The notes below the pieces were generated by a model that saw nothing but the letters and a program-made list of their open reading frames with translations, did no database searches and was not told the DNA's origin. From NCBI RefSeq assembly GCF_914767665.1, contig NC_059507.1:14694001-14758000 (forward strand): a DNA stretch of 64,000 nt. The letters run 5' to 3'. This DNA is from Harmonia axyridis (Eukaryota > Arthropoda > Insecta > Coleoptera > Coccinellidae). The translations under genes were made by a program, and so were the position numbers. This document shows, in pieces, positions 42,234 to 53,229 of the stretch (positions within the stretch are counted from its first letter, which is position 1; each line of letters opens with the position of its first letter).

Positions 42234-43104
42234 TGGGGTGTTTTTTTTTGAGGTATATAACTTTATGTTGGCATTACTGTTCAAGATGGCGACCGATTCA
42301 ACAGCTGTCAAGTGATTTAATCTTAGTTTGGTTTGTCAATTCATCATAAATAGATTCACGCCTAAACAACGCTTGCAAATAGTGCAATTTTATTTCGAAA
42401 ATAATGGTTCTGTGCGGAATACGTGAAGTGAGTGAGTGAAGCTAATCCTCAAGTGTATGTCGAAACACCGTTACATCCAGAAAAACTGACTGTTTGGTGC
42501 GCTTTATGGACTGGTGGAATCATTGGTCCGTACTTCTTCAAAAACGATGATGGCCAGAACTTTACAGTCAATGGTGATCGGTATAGAGCCATGACTACTA
42601 ACTTCATTTTCATTCCTGAATTGAACAACCATGATGTCCAGGAGCTGTGGTTCCAACAAGACGGCGCAATATGTCACACAGCTCGTGCCACAATCGATTT
42701 ATTGAAAGACACGTTTGGTGACCGCCTAATTTCACGTTTTGGACCTGTGAATTGGCCTCCAAGATCTTGTGATTTAACACCGCTAGACTACTTTCTGTGA
42801 GGCTATGTTAGTTATGTGAAGTCATTGGTCTAAGCGGATAAGCCACAAACCCTTGACCATTTGGAAGACAACATTCACCGTATTATTGCCGATATACGGC
42901 CACAAATGTTGGAAAAAGTAATCGAAATTGGACGTCCAGATTGGACTACATCTAAGCCAGCCTTGGCGGTCATATGCCAGAAATCATATTTAAAATGTAA
43001 TGCCACAAGCTTATCTTGCGGATGAATAAAATTCATGTCAATCGAATAATCCATCGTTGTTTTATTGCAATTTAAGGTTCTATAGCTCTAAAAAAAACAC
43101 CCTT
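42234..43104 (+). mobile_element. Internally deleted DD41D mariner-like element, copy 2
   Basis: TA flanks at 42232-42233 and 43105-43106; inverted ends GGGGTGTTTTTTTTTG and CTAAAAAAAACACCCTT. The N-terminus survives (NRFTPKQRLQIVQFYFENNG, SVRNT at about 42345-42420). It then jumps to EANPQVYVETPLHPEKLTVW, losing the first catalytic Asp. The second (FQQDGAICH) and third (RSCDLTPLDYF) catalytic Asp are present with 41 residues between. A stop follows DYFL at 42798-42800, after which remnants (KPQTLDHLEDNIH and onwards) extend to about 43020. Confidence 0.85.
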
Positions 43105-43261
43105 TATTTGTGTAATAATAGATTAACCTATACCATTTCAACAGTACTAATCTGTAGTTTGAAATTCGACATAATTATTAAAAATTATCCTATAGTGACA
43201 AAAGTTGAAGTTTCTCTTGTTTATAAAGAATAACAATCCCAAGCTTCGTTCAAAATTTCTT

Positions 43262-43800
43262 GTGAAGTGCGGTGCAAGAACCATAACACATTCGAACAGA
43301 ATATCGAAAAAAAATTAGGAAAGCACTGATGTGAAATCAGGAGCTTTTGAGCGATCCTTCATTCAAATTCCAATTCAACCCTAGTAGACTTATCCTGTAT
43401 AAGTCTCCTAGGTCTTAAATTGAAAATACAAAGGAGAATGAGAGATTCCCTACATTATTTCTAGAAAAAAATGTCCCATAAACATGAGACCGCAAACGCC
43501 TTGTTTTCAGGATGTTTCTTGTAATCCTACATTTTTGTGATAATTATACAAGTTTATCCAATATTCATCAATCTTCACTAACAAAATTCATAATTACTTT
43601 ATTCATCACATCCTACTCATTCAATTTCTATAATAATTTGGATTTTCCTGAGGAGAACTAGAGAATTGTTCAAAATTTTTCTCTCGAAACCGTTAGCAGA
43701 TTCGACAGAACTACAAAAAATCAAAGAATGTTATAGTGGACCAAAGTTTCTTCAAACATTTCTCTGAATTACTAGTGGTGCACCTAGTGTAAACTTTGAA
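43262..43800 (+). repeat. Repeat Y, uninterrupted copy
   Basis: Matches 31286-31697 and then 39123-39205 without the insertions. It starts around GGTGCAAGAACCATAACAC and its shared part ends at ACTAGTGGTGCACC (about 43787). GGTGCA at the start and TGCACC at the end are inverted, but only six bases, so its class remains open. No coding sequence. Confidence 0.7.
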
Positions 43801-44091
43801 TTGCAATATCTATGCCAAATTTGAGTTGAAAAACTTTTGGAGCGAAGATGCTATGAGAAAAAACTTGAGAAAAAAATCAAACTTTAACAACCTGAATCTC
43901 TAAAACAAAGTGTTTGTGGGTCCATATTTATAGCCCATTTTTCTTAAAACGATCCGAGGATACTGCTATTTTCGTTTATAGTTACATTTCAGGAACAGTG
44001 TATACAATTCAATCTTTAAAGTCATTTTTTGTTTGAATTGAAGAAAATCCATCAGATTTTTCGTTTCCTACTGAAATATTTGAAGAGATTA
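43801..44091. other. No gene recognised
   Basis: AT-rich spacer. Nothing recognisable. Confidence 0.3.
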
Positions 44092-44799
44092 TTATAGGAG
44101 GAACATCCTCTGAAGAATTAACCACAAATGAAAAAAATTAGAATTCCAGAAGCTCACAAGTTCAATTCGCAGCATTATTTCCTCGAATAAATACTCTCTA
44201 TAAAGGGAAAATCGGTTCTCCGAATGACACAATACCACCGTCATTACAAATTCAACAGCCCACTGAAAGCTGCCATTAACGTCTCGGAAAAAATCTTCCG
44301 ATAGACCGGAAGAATCTGGACTCCATTTATTCTTTATGAATTTACATTTCAGATGAAAAAACCAGATACATCTCTCAATGATTGCGACTTCCAACAACGA
44401 CAGTGTCAACTCATTTCCACCCTGAAAGAACAGACTTATGTTTGTAGAATTTTTCATCGAATTCGGGACATCTTTTAATTTAACCTCGATGCATAAATGA
44501 TAACTTTTAATGACTCCATCCTTTAAATTTTCATGACAGTTTTTAACTTCCTCTCTCGAAGTGTCATCGGGGGACACGATGCGGAAATTGTTAGATTGTG
44601 AGATAATTAAGGGAAGAAAAAGAATTATCGTTCTTATGTTCCAGAGATCAAGTGAATAAAATATTTTTCCTCTAATTCTGTCGCAAATCCGATCACTCTG
44701 CATGTCTTGTAGAATAAAATGGTGTAGGAAAAGTTTCACACAGATTTCATGGTTATATTTCATAATACAGATACAGAAAACAATTCTGTCAACCAACAT
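44092..44799 (-). CDS. Hypothetical protein or exon (235 aa open frame)
   Basis: The longest non-transposon open frame in the window. No family recognised. Around residues 53-67 it has a hydrophobic stretch (IRTIILFLPLIISQS) resembling a signal or membrane segment, then a Cys-containing region: KNCHENLKDGVIKSYHLCIE, with further Cys in ERCIW, HLKCKF and VLCHSE. If the hydrophobic stretch is a signal peptide, the true start would lie near it, possibly after an intron, but no ATG immediately precedes it. It could be a secreted Cys-rich host protein, or an open frame by chance in AT-rich DNA. Confidence 0.35.
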   Translation of the reverse strand: MLVDRIVFCICIMKYNHEICVKLFLHHFILQDMQSDRICDRIRGKIFYSLDLWNIRTIILFLPLIISQSNNFRIVSPDDTSREEVKNCHENLKDGVIKSYHLCIEVKLKDVPNSMKNSTNISLFFQGGNELTLSLLEVAIIERCIWFFHLKCKFIKNKWSPDSSGLSEDFFRDVNGSFQWAVEFVMTVVLCHSENRFSLYREYLFEEIMLRIELVSFWNSNFFHLWLILQRMFLL

Positions 44800-44885
44800 T
44801 TTTCGAAGCAGAAATAACTAAATGATATCCATGTAAATTTTCCATTAATTTCTATGAAAATTTAAATAATTCAAGAAAATAATGT

Positions 44886-44978
44886 ATAATACTCGTACAG
44901 AAGGCTCATTCTAACACTCGTTCATTGAAAAAACCATCTACTTCGTCACTCGTATTTGAATTTTGAACTCGTGGAAAA
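44886..44978. repeat. Truncated hairpin of the R10/R48 family
   Basis: TATAATACTCGTACAGAAGG, CTCATTCTAACACTCGTTCATT and GAACTCGTGGAAAAATAT form an inverted-orientation copy of the hairpin at 48085-48206. Its last 30 bases are missing where the mariner at about 45003 begins. Confidence 0.7.
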
Positions 44979-45002
44979 ATATTTGTAAACATAACGCCAT
45001 CG

Positions 45003-45785
45003 AAAGGTTATTCTCAATTAAACATGTCAGCTTACGAGCAAAATTCTCGTCATTTGCGGGAGGTTTTCATCTCCTGCTTCAATATGAAGAAATCTGCGGC
45101 TGAGGTTCATCGAATGATCTCAAATACCTATGTTGAGGCCGCTTTTAGAAAAGAACGTGCTGAGAGTGGTTTATACTCTTCAAGAATGGTGATTTTGACT
45201 TCGAAGACCAGGATAGCGGTGGAAAAGAGAAGATTTTCGGAAATGCAGAATTGGAGGCATTATTTGATCAAGAATCGTGTCAAACCTAACATGAATTGGC
45301 AGGATTATTGAGAGTGATGCAACAAACCATTTCAAAACGCCTGAAGGTCATGGGAATGATCCAGAAACAAGGAAATTGGGTGCCGTAGGATTTGGAGCAG
45401 AGTGATGTTGAACGGCGTTTGTTTGCTTGTGAACTGCTGCTTGCAAGGCAAAGACGGAAAGGATTTCTGCAATGCATTGCGACTGGAGACGAAAAATGGG
45501 TTCATTACGATAATCCCAAGCGCAGAAAATCATGGGATATCCCGGCCATGCTTCCACGTCGACGGCCAAACATAATATTCACGTTTTCAAGGTCATGCCC
45601 AGTATTTGGTGGCACCAGCTCGGCGTAGTGTGTTATGAGTTCTTTCAACCGACTCAATCAAGCACAGGCGATAGTTATCGAACGCAATTATTAGGTTTGA
45701 ACCGAACATTGAAAGACGAACGGACGCAAATTCGCCTTTTACAATTTTTCAATATCAGTTTAAAGAGCCCGAAAAGTTGAGATAA
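45003..45785 (+). pseudogene. Mariner transposase pseudogene (mauritiana-like), 3'-truncated
   Basis: Starts in the mariner 5' region and encodes MSAYEQNSRHLREVFISCFN and KKSAAEVHRMISN (45024-). After frameshifts it continues with GVMQQTISKRLKVMGMIQKQ-like residues, FACELLLARQRRKGFLQCIA, TGDEKWVHYDNPKRRKSWD (45392-; first catalytic Asp present) and MLPRRRPN. Coding similarity fades near 45730 before the second catalytic Asp. Inverted termini are missing. Confidence 0.85.
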
Positions 45786-46875
45786 TCCTTCAAGGGACAG
45801 TGAAAGATAAAAGATAAAACTTTTTTTTTCTACTTTCAATACCCTTTTTTTTGGTGAGTTGGCACCCACGGATCTTAATTCATATTCTGTAACACCCTGT
45901 AGAGAATAAAATTTTTAGCTTCTTACAGAATATCGTATTGACAGAGTTGTCAGGTAGGTACTTTAAGTGCCTATTGGGTCCTATAATTATGTTATCCACT
46001 ACAGCTCTTTTGGCGCATAAATGCATGAAAGCTCAAAAATCCTGGCTTCGCTTTAGGGACTCATTTTTTCCTTACAACTGATAGTAAAACTCGACAAAAA
46101 GACATTCTCATTCGGGCTGATAATTTTTTGTTCCATTATCTGTGTTAGGAAATTGTTACCCACAACATTCTAATCGTGTTTAATTACGAAAACGGTTTTT
46201 CCCCGATCGATAAAAAAGATACATCAGATTCCATCTACACACGCACGCCCAAACCCCATCTGGCTGTGTTTGAATAAGCTTAAGATAATTGTAAATTTAT
46301 TCATAGGGCAATCCCACAGGACCTCGCATGATGTCATGGACCAATTACGGAATATCCTTTCTGGACAAACGTCCAGGCGATTAGTATGAATGCAATTAAA
46401 AAAGTTAAATCCTCGATTTTTAAAAACGCTTTTAAATTGCCCTCTCCATAGCCGTGACAGGAAAACGAGTCTAAATAATGGCTTATCTTGTTCGAAAGGA
46501 TCATTTTTATTTTCCGTCCATAAAGGATGACCCCTTTGTGTATCTCATCCCGATGCAAAGCCATTGTTTCCGAATCTTTATGCTTTTTTGGCTTGAATTA
46601 ATATTCAGAATCGCCTGTCACACGCCTGGGATTTTTCAGTTCCGGATCGTCGTGTTTCCTGAATGAGAATAAACTGCAGCTCGCAAGTCTGCCAGTTCCG
46701 ATATCAATGGGACGAAACGAAAAAAATCCATAGCATTCAGCATGAAACCTAGGAATTCCTTCCTTCGCCCACGAAAGTTGAAATGGAAGCAAGGTTCTTT
46801 TGATACGAGCAAAATACATATCAGGAAGTTATGTTGAGTTTTTAAGTGTATTTTTCCCATTCTGTAATTGTCTTA
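45786..46875. other. No gene recognised
   Basis: A probable MITE end (ATTCTGTAACACCCTGTAG, about 45882-45900) lies near the start. The rest is AT-rich DNA without recognisable coding sequence. Confidence 0.35.
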
Positions 46876-46879
46876 GGCT

Positions 46880-47025
46880 GTTGAATAACTAACTGAATAA
46901 ATGAATGAATTAATAGAATAAATGAATAAAAATGTGATTAAATGAAGAAATGAAAGAATCAATAGATGAATAAATGAATAATGAATAAATAAATGAAAAC
47001 ATATAAATAAATAAATGAATAAATA
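46880..47025. repeat. Degenerate (TGAATAAA)n simple repeat
   Basis: Irregular alternation of TGAATAAA, TGAATGAA and TAAATAAA units over about 145 bp. Confidence 0.85.
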
Positions 47026-47282
47026 TTGTCAGTATCGGTTCCTATCAAATATTCATACATAATGTGCAATTCCATAAGTAATAAGTGAAAAAAAATAGAT
47101 ACAACAAATATAATAAATAACGAACAAATCTAAACTCTTGTTAGAGGAAACGGAGTAGGTATACAACCAAAATTGAATGCTGAATACTTCTGGCCCAAGG
47201 AAAAATAGTACTATGTGATAAATTTTTTCTGAAAAACGGATGTTGCGTGGACCGATTCATGGCAGTTTATCGTTGATTTATA

Positions 47283-47866
47283 CAGGGTGTATATGCATAG
47301 TTGCAAAAAAATGTAGGCAGTGATTCTTGGTCAGGAATCAGGGTGAGTCTTCAGTATAATCTTTTTTTTGAGCCCCCCTGCTTAGTTACAGCCTCCTAAG
47401 GATGGCACAAATTATGCGAGGAAGAAGGCATTCGAAAAATATTTGAAGGTTTTCATCTATGACTCACAGGGGTGTAAAAAGCAACCTGTCAATTTTGTTC
47501 CTCAATAACTTTGTCTATATTATTAATTTACATTGAGAAAATTAATTTTGGATAGACTGATTTATTCTTAACGAATAAGGTCTCTTGAAATTTTTTGCTA
47601 AAATTCACGGTTTTTGAAAAAAAAATTATCAACAGATAATACGCTTGTGTTGTGGAGGCTGGAATTATGATTTTTTTTTTCATTGAGAACTGGCAAAAAT
47701 GTAACAAAAACAAACAATTATTAAATTTTCGCAAATTGAAAACTACTTTTCGGGGTGTGTAACTAAGCAGGGGGGGCTCAAAAAAAAGTTTATATGAAAG
47801 ATCCACCCTATTTTTTGACAAGAAATCGCCTCCCAAATTTTTTCGCAACTATTCATATACACCCTG
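47283..47866. mobile_element. TA-flanked MITE with ~115-bp inverted repeats
   Basis: CAGGGTGTATATGCATAGTT at the left matches the reverse complement of the right end, CAGGGTGTATATGAATAGTT. The arms continue with interruptions to a G/C-rich block (GAGCCCCCCTGCTTAGTTAC left; GTAACTAAGCAGGGGGGGCT right). TA at 47281-47282 and 47867-47868 is the target duplication. The 584-bp element has no coding sequence and is probably moved by a Tc1/mariner-type transposase. Confidence 0.85.
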
Positions 47867-47868
47867 TA

Positions 47869-48071
47869 TTTAATAAAACATGACAGAAATGAAGCACATC
47901 TCAATATTATTCTTATTTCAAATATTCTGATTTTCTAGTAGAGTTAGCTTTATCAAAAACAGTCTGAACTTTTTGAACATTATTTTCATTGTATAATTCC
48001 CAGAAGATTCTTCAGATGAATGTATGATCTCTACACAATACAATATCTCACAATTGATTTTTCGCAAGTGC
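47869..48071. other. No gene recognised
   Basis: Short AT-rich spacer. Nothing recognisable. Confidence 0.3.
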
Positions 48072-48486
48072 ATTAATAGTTATTTATAATACAAGTGCAG
48101 AAGGCATTGATATTCTTCCACGAGTTCAAAATTCAAAAACGAGCCACGAAGTGGCGAGTTTTGGAATGAACGAGTGGTAGAATGAGCCTTCTGTACGAGT
48201 ATTATACATTATTTTCTCTAATTCATTGCAATTTCATTGAAATTAATGAAATATTTCCATAAATATATTTTAGTGATTTTTGCATTGAAAAATGTTGGTT
48301 GGCGGAACTGATTTCTTTAAGGCAAATTGATGAATTGACAGATAAAGCCGTGGCGGAAAGTTCGGAGTACCAACATATAATAATAAAATATAACCATGAA
48401 AACTGTGCGTTTCTGATATATTCTCGCTCGATTTTGTTCTACAAGATGTGGAAGAATGAACGGAATAACCACAGAATTAGAGAAAA
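48072..48486. repeat. R10/R48 repeat, copy 2, with intact hairpin 48085-48206
   Basis: Second copy of 10410-10804, in the same orientation. The hairpin TATAATACAAGTGCAGAAGG against CCTTCTGTACGAGTATTATA is better preserved here. The frame at 48299-48592 is not conserved in copy 1, so it is not coding. Confidence 0.8.
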
Positions 48487-48489
48487 AGT

Positions 48490-49384
48490 ATTTTTTAAAT
48501 ACTTAAATCTAAGGATTTCTCTTAATACATCTTCTCGAAGTAACATTAGATATGTGTTTTGTTCTTTTGAGATATCGAACAAGCATACCTAGGTAATTAT
48601 AAGATCAAAAACAAAACCTATGTTTCAGTGATCCGACCGAGTTGTGAATTTATAATAGCAAAGTAGCCTGACGATTTCAGATGTCAATAATACCTAACAC
48701 ATAAACGGAGTCGAAAACACAATTTGGATATGGAATAACCAAGATTTTCCACTCATATAATTTAGAAAAATATCATATTATCCAATTTAATCAGTTAATA
48801 TCATCAAATTATACCGAATAACTCAGGAATTCCACCTAATAAAGTGTAATAATCCTCGTCCAAATTCACAAATAATTCCATGAATTCATTTACCTAATCA
48901 ATCTACTGCATATATGAACTGCACATACCTCATCATGATAAATTCTGTTCAAAAGTATAATTACTGTGAATTTGATTTTGTTTACGCATCAGCAACTGGA
49001 ATGTTGAAAATAGCACAGTGAGGTAAAAAATAACATAAATAACATGGAATTGTTTTACACATTCCGGAACTGCTGTACATGAAAGCGGTGTATTAAAATG
49101 CAGAATCCAAAAATTCTCAACAATATTTTTATATGTGTTTAATTATGGACTAACTGTAACAAGAACCTTTCTGATTCGAATATTAAAATAAAGAGCGGCA
49201 ACTTCCAAAATTTTGCAGACGGCATTCAACATATTTTCTGTGGCATATCAGTTTCGTTTATTACCAAATGGTCTTGGCTTGTTCTTGTATCGGGTAGTTG
49301 GATCAAAAGCTAATATCCAAAATTTTAAATATCATTCAAATTATCTGTATATAATTCACCAACGCGACATTCTCCAGCAAGAAC
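48490..49384. other. No gene recognised
   Basis: AT-rich DNA without recognised motifs. Confidence 0.35.
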
Positions 49385-49520
49385 AAATATCCACTCCTCC
49401 TGAATGAAAACCTTTTCCATACTCTTCTACATTTGTCTATCCCTGGCCTGAGTCAGCCAGTTTCTACCTGCTATCTCTTGGATATCGTCTATCCATCTTC
49501 TTTGTGGTCTCCATTGTTAT
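49385..49520 (-). pseudogene. LINE C-terminal fragment
   Basis: The minus strand reads RWIDDIQEIAGRNWLTQARD, RQM, a stop, then KSMEKVFIQEEW. This is the typical end of insect endonuclease/RT LINE proteins (RRWxDDIxxxAGxxWxxxAxDRxxW). Upstream parts are missing. Confidence 0.7.
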
Positions 49521-49812
49521 GTTCTTAGTGTCCTTCTGCTGCTGTCTTGTCTGTCTATGTGATCAGCCCTTCTTCTTTTTTGACTCTGATTTTGATTTCT
49601 TTGGTTCTGATTTTGTCTATCAACGATATGTGAAGCTTCTCACTGTCCATTTTAAGGTACTTTTAACAAAAAATTTGAAATTCCCCAAATAGAAAATAAA
49701 AGCACAAGACTAAAACCCTCAGAATCCCTAGAAATAAATAGGTATAATTCCCAAAAGATTCTGTTGAACGACCAAACAGATTCAAACTTATCCCCATTAT
49801 TGTCTTTCTTCA

Positions 49813-50035
49813 GATAGTTTGGAAATCCCAGGCGGCAAATTGTCTGATATAACTGTGAAGTTTATAATGTCCCATAGAATATTCATATTTTTCTGTCAAA
49901 ATCGAGTTTTTTGTCCCTATATAAGTTCCCTACAAGCCCTGTACCCTGTTATCAGTCAGAAATGTAACCTGATGAAGCCACAGTGTGGCGAAACATTGTT
50001 GCACAATTAATTAGTTTAACGGAAATGATAATGTC
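49813..50035 (+). repeat. Repeat with hammerhead-ribozyme-like core, copy 1
   Basis: Near its 3' end (about 49969-49997) is CCTGATGAAG, CCACAGTGTGG, CGAAAC. That is a CUGAUGA box, a short stem (GCCAC/GTGGC) and a GAAA box, as in the hammerhead core. GTTA...TAAC just upstream may form another stem. Penelope-like elements carry such minimal hammerheads in their terminal repeats. The same repeat is at 52114-52345. Confidence 0.5.
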
Positions 50036-50339
50036 AATTGCAGTTTCAAAAAAACTGGTACGTGTACCTGATAGTAAAAGCACATTCTGGAACTCCAACG
50101 TTTTTTGGCTTCTACTTAATACCTCGGGTCGGTGACTCACATGGACATGTGCAGATATATTAGGTCTCACAGTATTAAAAGTTACTAAGAAATTCAGGGA
50201 ATATTAATTATGTTTTTTTTCCTTTATTGAAATTTACAATCTGTTTTTCACAAGTAGTAAGTAAATGTGGTAAATTTAAAATGACATGTAGAACTTATCA
50301 AACATATTGACACTTCTTATTCACAAAATTTCAATTGAA

Positions 50340-51000
50340 GTCAATTGGCCAAAATTTCTCTAATCTCCTTCTGTTGAACGGGTTTTCTGCTAGTTGATCT
50401 TTGAAGCTGTTTTCATACCCTTCCAGTTTTTGTTGATATTTTCTTGATCGGGGATTTTCAAATCATTATGTATGGTCAAATTGGAAACGTACCATGGTAC
50501 ATCTTTTAACGATCGAAATATTTTCGATTGCGGCCTATGTATTATTTTCCTTATGTCCATATTGGTTTAATTATGGTTTTGTGAATTAGTTCTTTGTTTT
50601 GGAGAGAAAGCTTGGATTTTCTGCCTATTAGCCAGTACATTTGTCGGAATTTGATATTTATTTGGGCCTTCTTAGCTTGAATGTGTTGTTTTTAGGTGAG
50701 GCGTTGGTCTAAGTGCATTTTCCTACGTATTTGGCTTCTGTTTTAACCGGGATTTGATTTTCATTTGTTTTAACTGGGGGACATATGTTTCTTTTGTCGG
50801 TAAAAGTTACTTGGATTGATTTTGCTTCATTGATGGTTAGGCGCCATTTTCGATACCATGTCTCCAGTTCATTCAGATGTTTTTGGAGCTTCTCGGAAGC
50901 TGTAGCTGCATTTTCATCGGTTGTTGAGTGTTACTATGTCATCTGCAAATAATGCTATTGTAGAATCATGGAGTATATTCCTTCTTATTGAGAAGATATC
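50340..51000 (-). pseudogene. Jockey-type LINE ORF2 remnant
   Basis: From 51000 downward: DSTIALFADDIVTL (the catalytic FADD box is intact), then after frame breaks LDQRLT, KQHIQAKKAQINIKFRQMYW, LIGRKSKLSLQNKELIHKTI and IKPIWT. These motifs (LTWKxHI, YWLIGR.S.LSL.NK, IKPIW.YG) are characteristic of Jockey-clade reverse transcriptases. Numerous stops and frameshifts are present. Confidence 0.8.
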
Positions 51001-52113
51001 ATTTTATACCAATATCGTTTAATTGTATGAAATTATAAGTGGGGTAAATCGGTAGATTCAACCCTGTATCCTGTGTCCGATCCATAACAGATGAGTGCTC
51101 TGTTGAGCACACCCGGAAGAATTCTCCACCATTCAACGATGCGTCGTCGGCATTAATTTAACATGGAATGATGCGTAATGGGCTAAATGTACCGGAAATC
51201 ATGTTAAGTAAGCTCGTGGTTACGGTTCGTTATCAACCCTTTTTGTCTAACCAATCTAGTTATTGCTGCCTATATTATTTTCGTTTTCAAAGAAAACTTC
51301 AAATATGATATGTTTGAACTTTTGAGTACTTATTCATAAATGCGCCTATTGCGCAATTGGAGATCACAGAATTATATAGCTTTTTTTTCTATTGTTTTTG
51401 ACTTCTCTATTATTTTGACGACGCTATCATCACAAAATTCTGCAACCAATTATATAGAGAAAGACATTAAATGCGTAGTCAGTATTTAATTAATTAAAAT
51501 CATTCTCATTATCCTAAGCGTGAACCCTCTTCACATCATCCAAGTAGAAAAATGTGAAAATGTGTAAATTTTGAGAAATGGAAAAAATATCCTCACATGG
51601 TGTTGCATACATTGTGTGGAAAATTGTACACAAAAGTCGAGCATAACTTTTGTTTTTCAAATTGAAACACTGTTTGTTCGAGTTTTGTTGATTATATTGA
51701 ATTTTTCAATCTTGTTGAATGAGTATGCTCCCAAAATTAATCATTTGTGAATTATTCGAGATTTCTTTGATTTATTTTGTATGAATGAGATTTGGGATGA
51801 AATAGTACATCCAAGTGGCATGAATCATCAAATAATAATGGTCAGTCTAACGAAATGAGAATCACAAATTAGAAGAGAGAAATTGGACAGAGCTAGTGAC
51901 CCGTCGCTTGAGCTCAGGAGAATGCACCATAATGATGTGGAGATAACATCAAATTTTAGAACCTTCGATCTGAACTTGACAATATGATATGATCTTATGT
52001 CTATATTGTTTAAAATCATTATAAAAATCGAACTAATTGCCTACTTAGGTGGCAATATTTCAGCGAGGTTAACGAAAATTGAAATTTTATCATCTCCTTC
52101 ATTGAATTTCTTC
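51001..52113. other. No gene recognised
   Basis: AT-rich non-coding DNA. Short open frames only. Confidence 0.35.
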
Positions 52114-52345
52114 TAGTTTGGAAATCTCAGGCGGCAAATTGTCCAATATAACTTCGAAGTTTATGATATCCTATTGAATATATTTCTGCCAATGTCGAAT
52201 TTTTGGTTCCTATATAATAGTATATAAGTTTCCGAAAAGCTCCGTACCCTTATCAGTCAGAAATGTAGCCTGATTAAGCCACAGTGTGACGAAACAATTA
52301 TTGCTAACAATTAAATACTTCAGTGGAAATTAATTTATTTTATTT
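52114..52345 (+). repeat. Repeat with decayed hammerhead-like core, copy 2
   Basis: Homologous to 49813-50035 over its whole length. The box here is CCTGATTAAGCCACAGTGTGACGAAAC, so the CUGAUGA box is mutated and one stem pair is lost. It is probably inactive even if copy 1 is a ribozyme. Confidence 0.6.
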
Positions 52346-53229
52346 TATTTATAATGAATTTCCGCCAAGTCAGGAGGACCAATCCAGTATATAGCTACAG
52401 CATATAGCTTCAATTTGATATTGAAAACATTACATATAAAGGAAACCATACACTACACATCAACTATTCCAATCATTCACATATCTCGCAACTAATAAGC
52501 CTCCAACTCCCACATCTCGAAAACCACCTGTACATATCCTCCCCTCATAACAAGCATCGTTATACAGGTAACTATGTACAATACAAGCTCCTTTGTGGTA
52601 TGTAGATGACATGTATGACATGTTCATCCAGGCTAAAGCGGCACAGGGCAGGTGATGGTGCGGAGGTATTCTGATATTAGAGTCTTGCGGATGACAAGCC
52701 GATGCCACATAGCCCGGTGGCGACGAGGCTGTTAAACTCAAGTTCTGGAGCTTTGTCCAAAGTCGAGGTAAATATGATGTGCGGTTTGATATACGCGAAC
52801 ACAAGAGAGTATCCTTTGGAGATGAACTGGATAGGGATTGGCCCTGAGCAAATAGAGAAAACTCGGACTGGGCGACATTGTTTTTGAGGTTGGGCCGAGC
52901 GGAAAATTATAGGGGTTACTTTGATATTTAATTTTGGCATTTGCATTTGTGGGGTTGACATGATGTCGAGGAAGTAGCGGGAATTTGTTGTTTGAGAACG
53001 CCGGTGGGAGGTATTGTGAATAGTTCGTACGACATATACACATTGTCAAGTGTCTTCCCCCTCCGCCCCCTTATCAACTCTCAACTTTTTGAATGTATCA
53101 TGACAATTTTTTTTGTGTGTGGAATCTTCACTATTTTATCACTTATCAAAATTGTGTGAATCAGTTCATATCATATAACTAGAGTTGTTATATTGAGAAT
53201 ATTCCATGGAAATTGCCGGAAAAACTAAT
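52346..53229. other. Unassigned; moderately GC-rich 52600-53060
   Basis: Overlapping open frames of 60-114 codons occur on both strands between 52460 and 53049, and base composition is higher in GC than in the surroundings. A fragment of a host exon or of an unrecognised transposon is possible. No domain was recognised in any frame. Confidence 0.3.

Noticed and set aside
43262..43800. Repeat Y as an LTR or classical DNA transposon
   Set aside because: Only a 6-base inverted GGTGCA at its ends and a 12-bp duplication at the other copy; no LTR signature (TG...CA, primer site) or transposase. Class left open.
48299..48592. 97-codon open frame in the R10/R48 repeat
   Set aside because: The matching region of the other copy (10.6-10.8 kb) contains stops and frame changes, so coding is not conserved.
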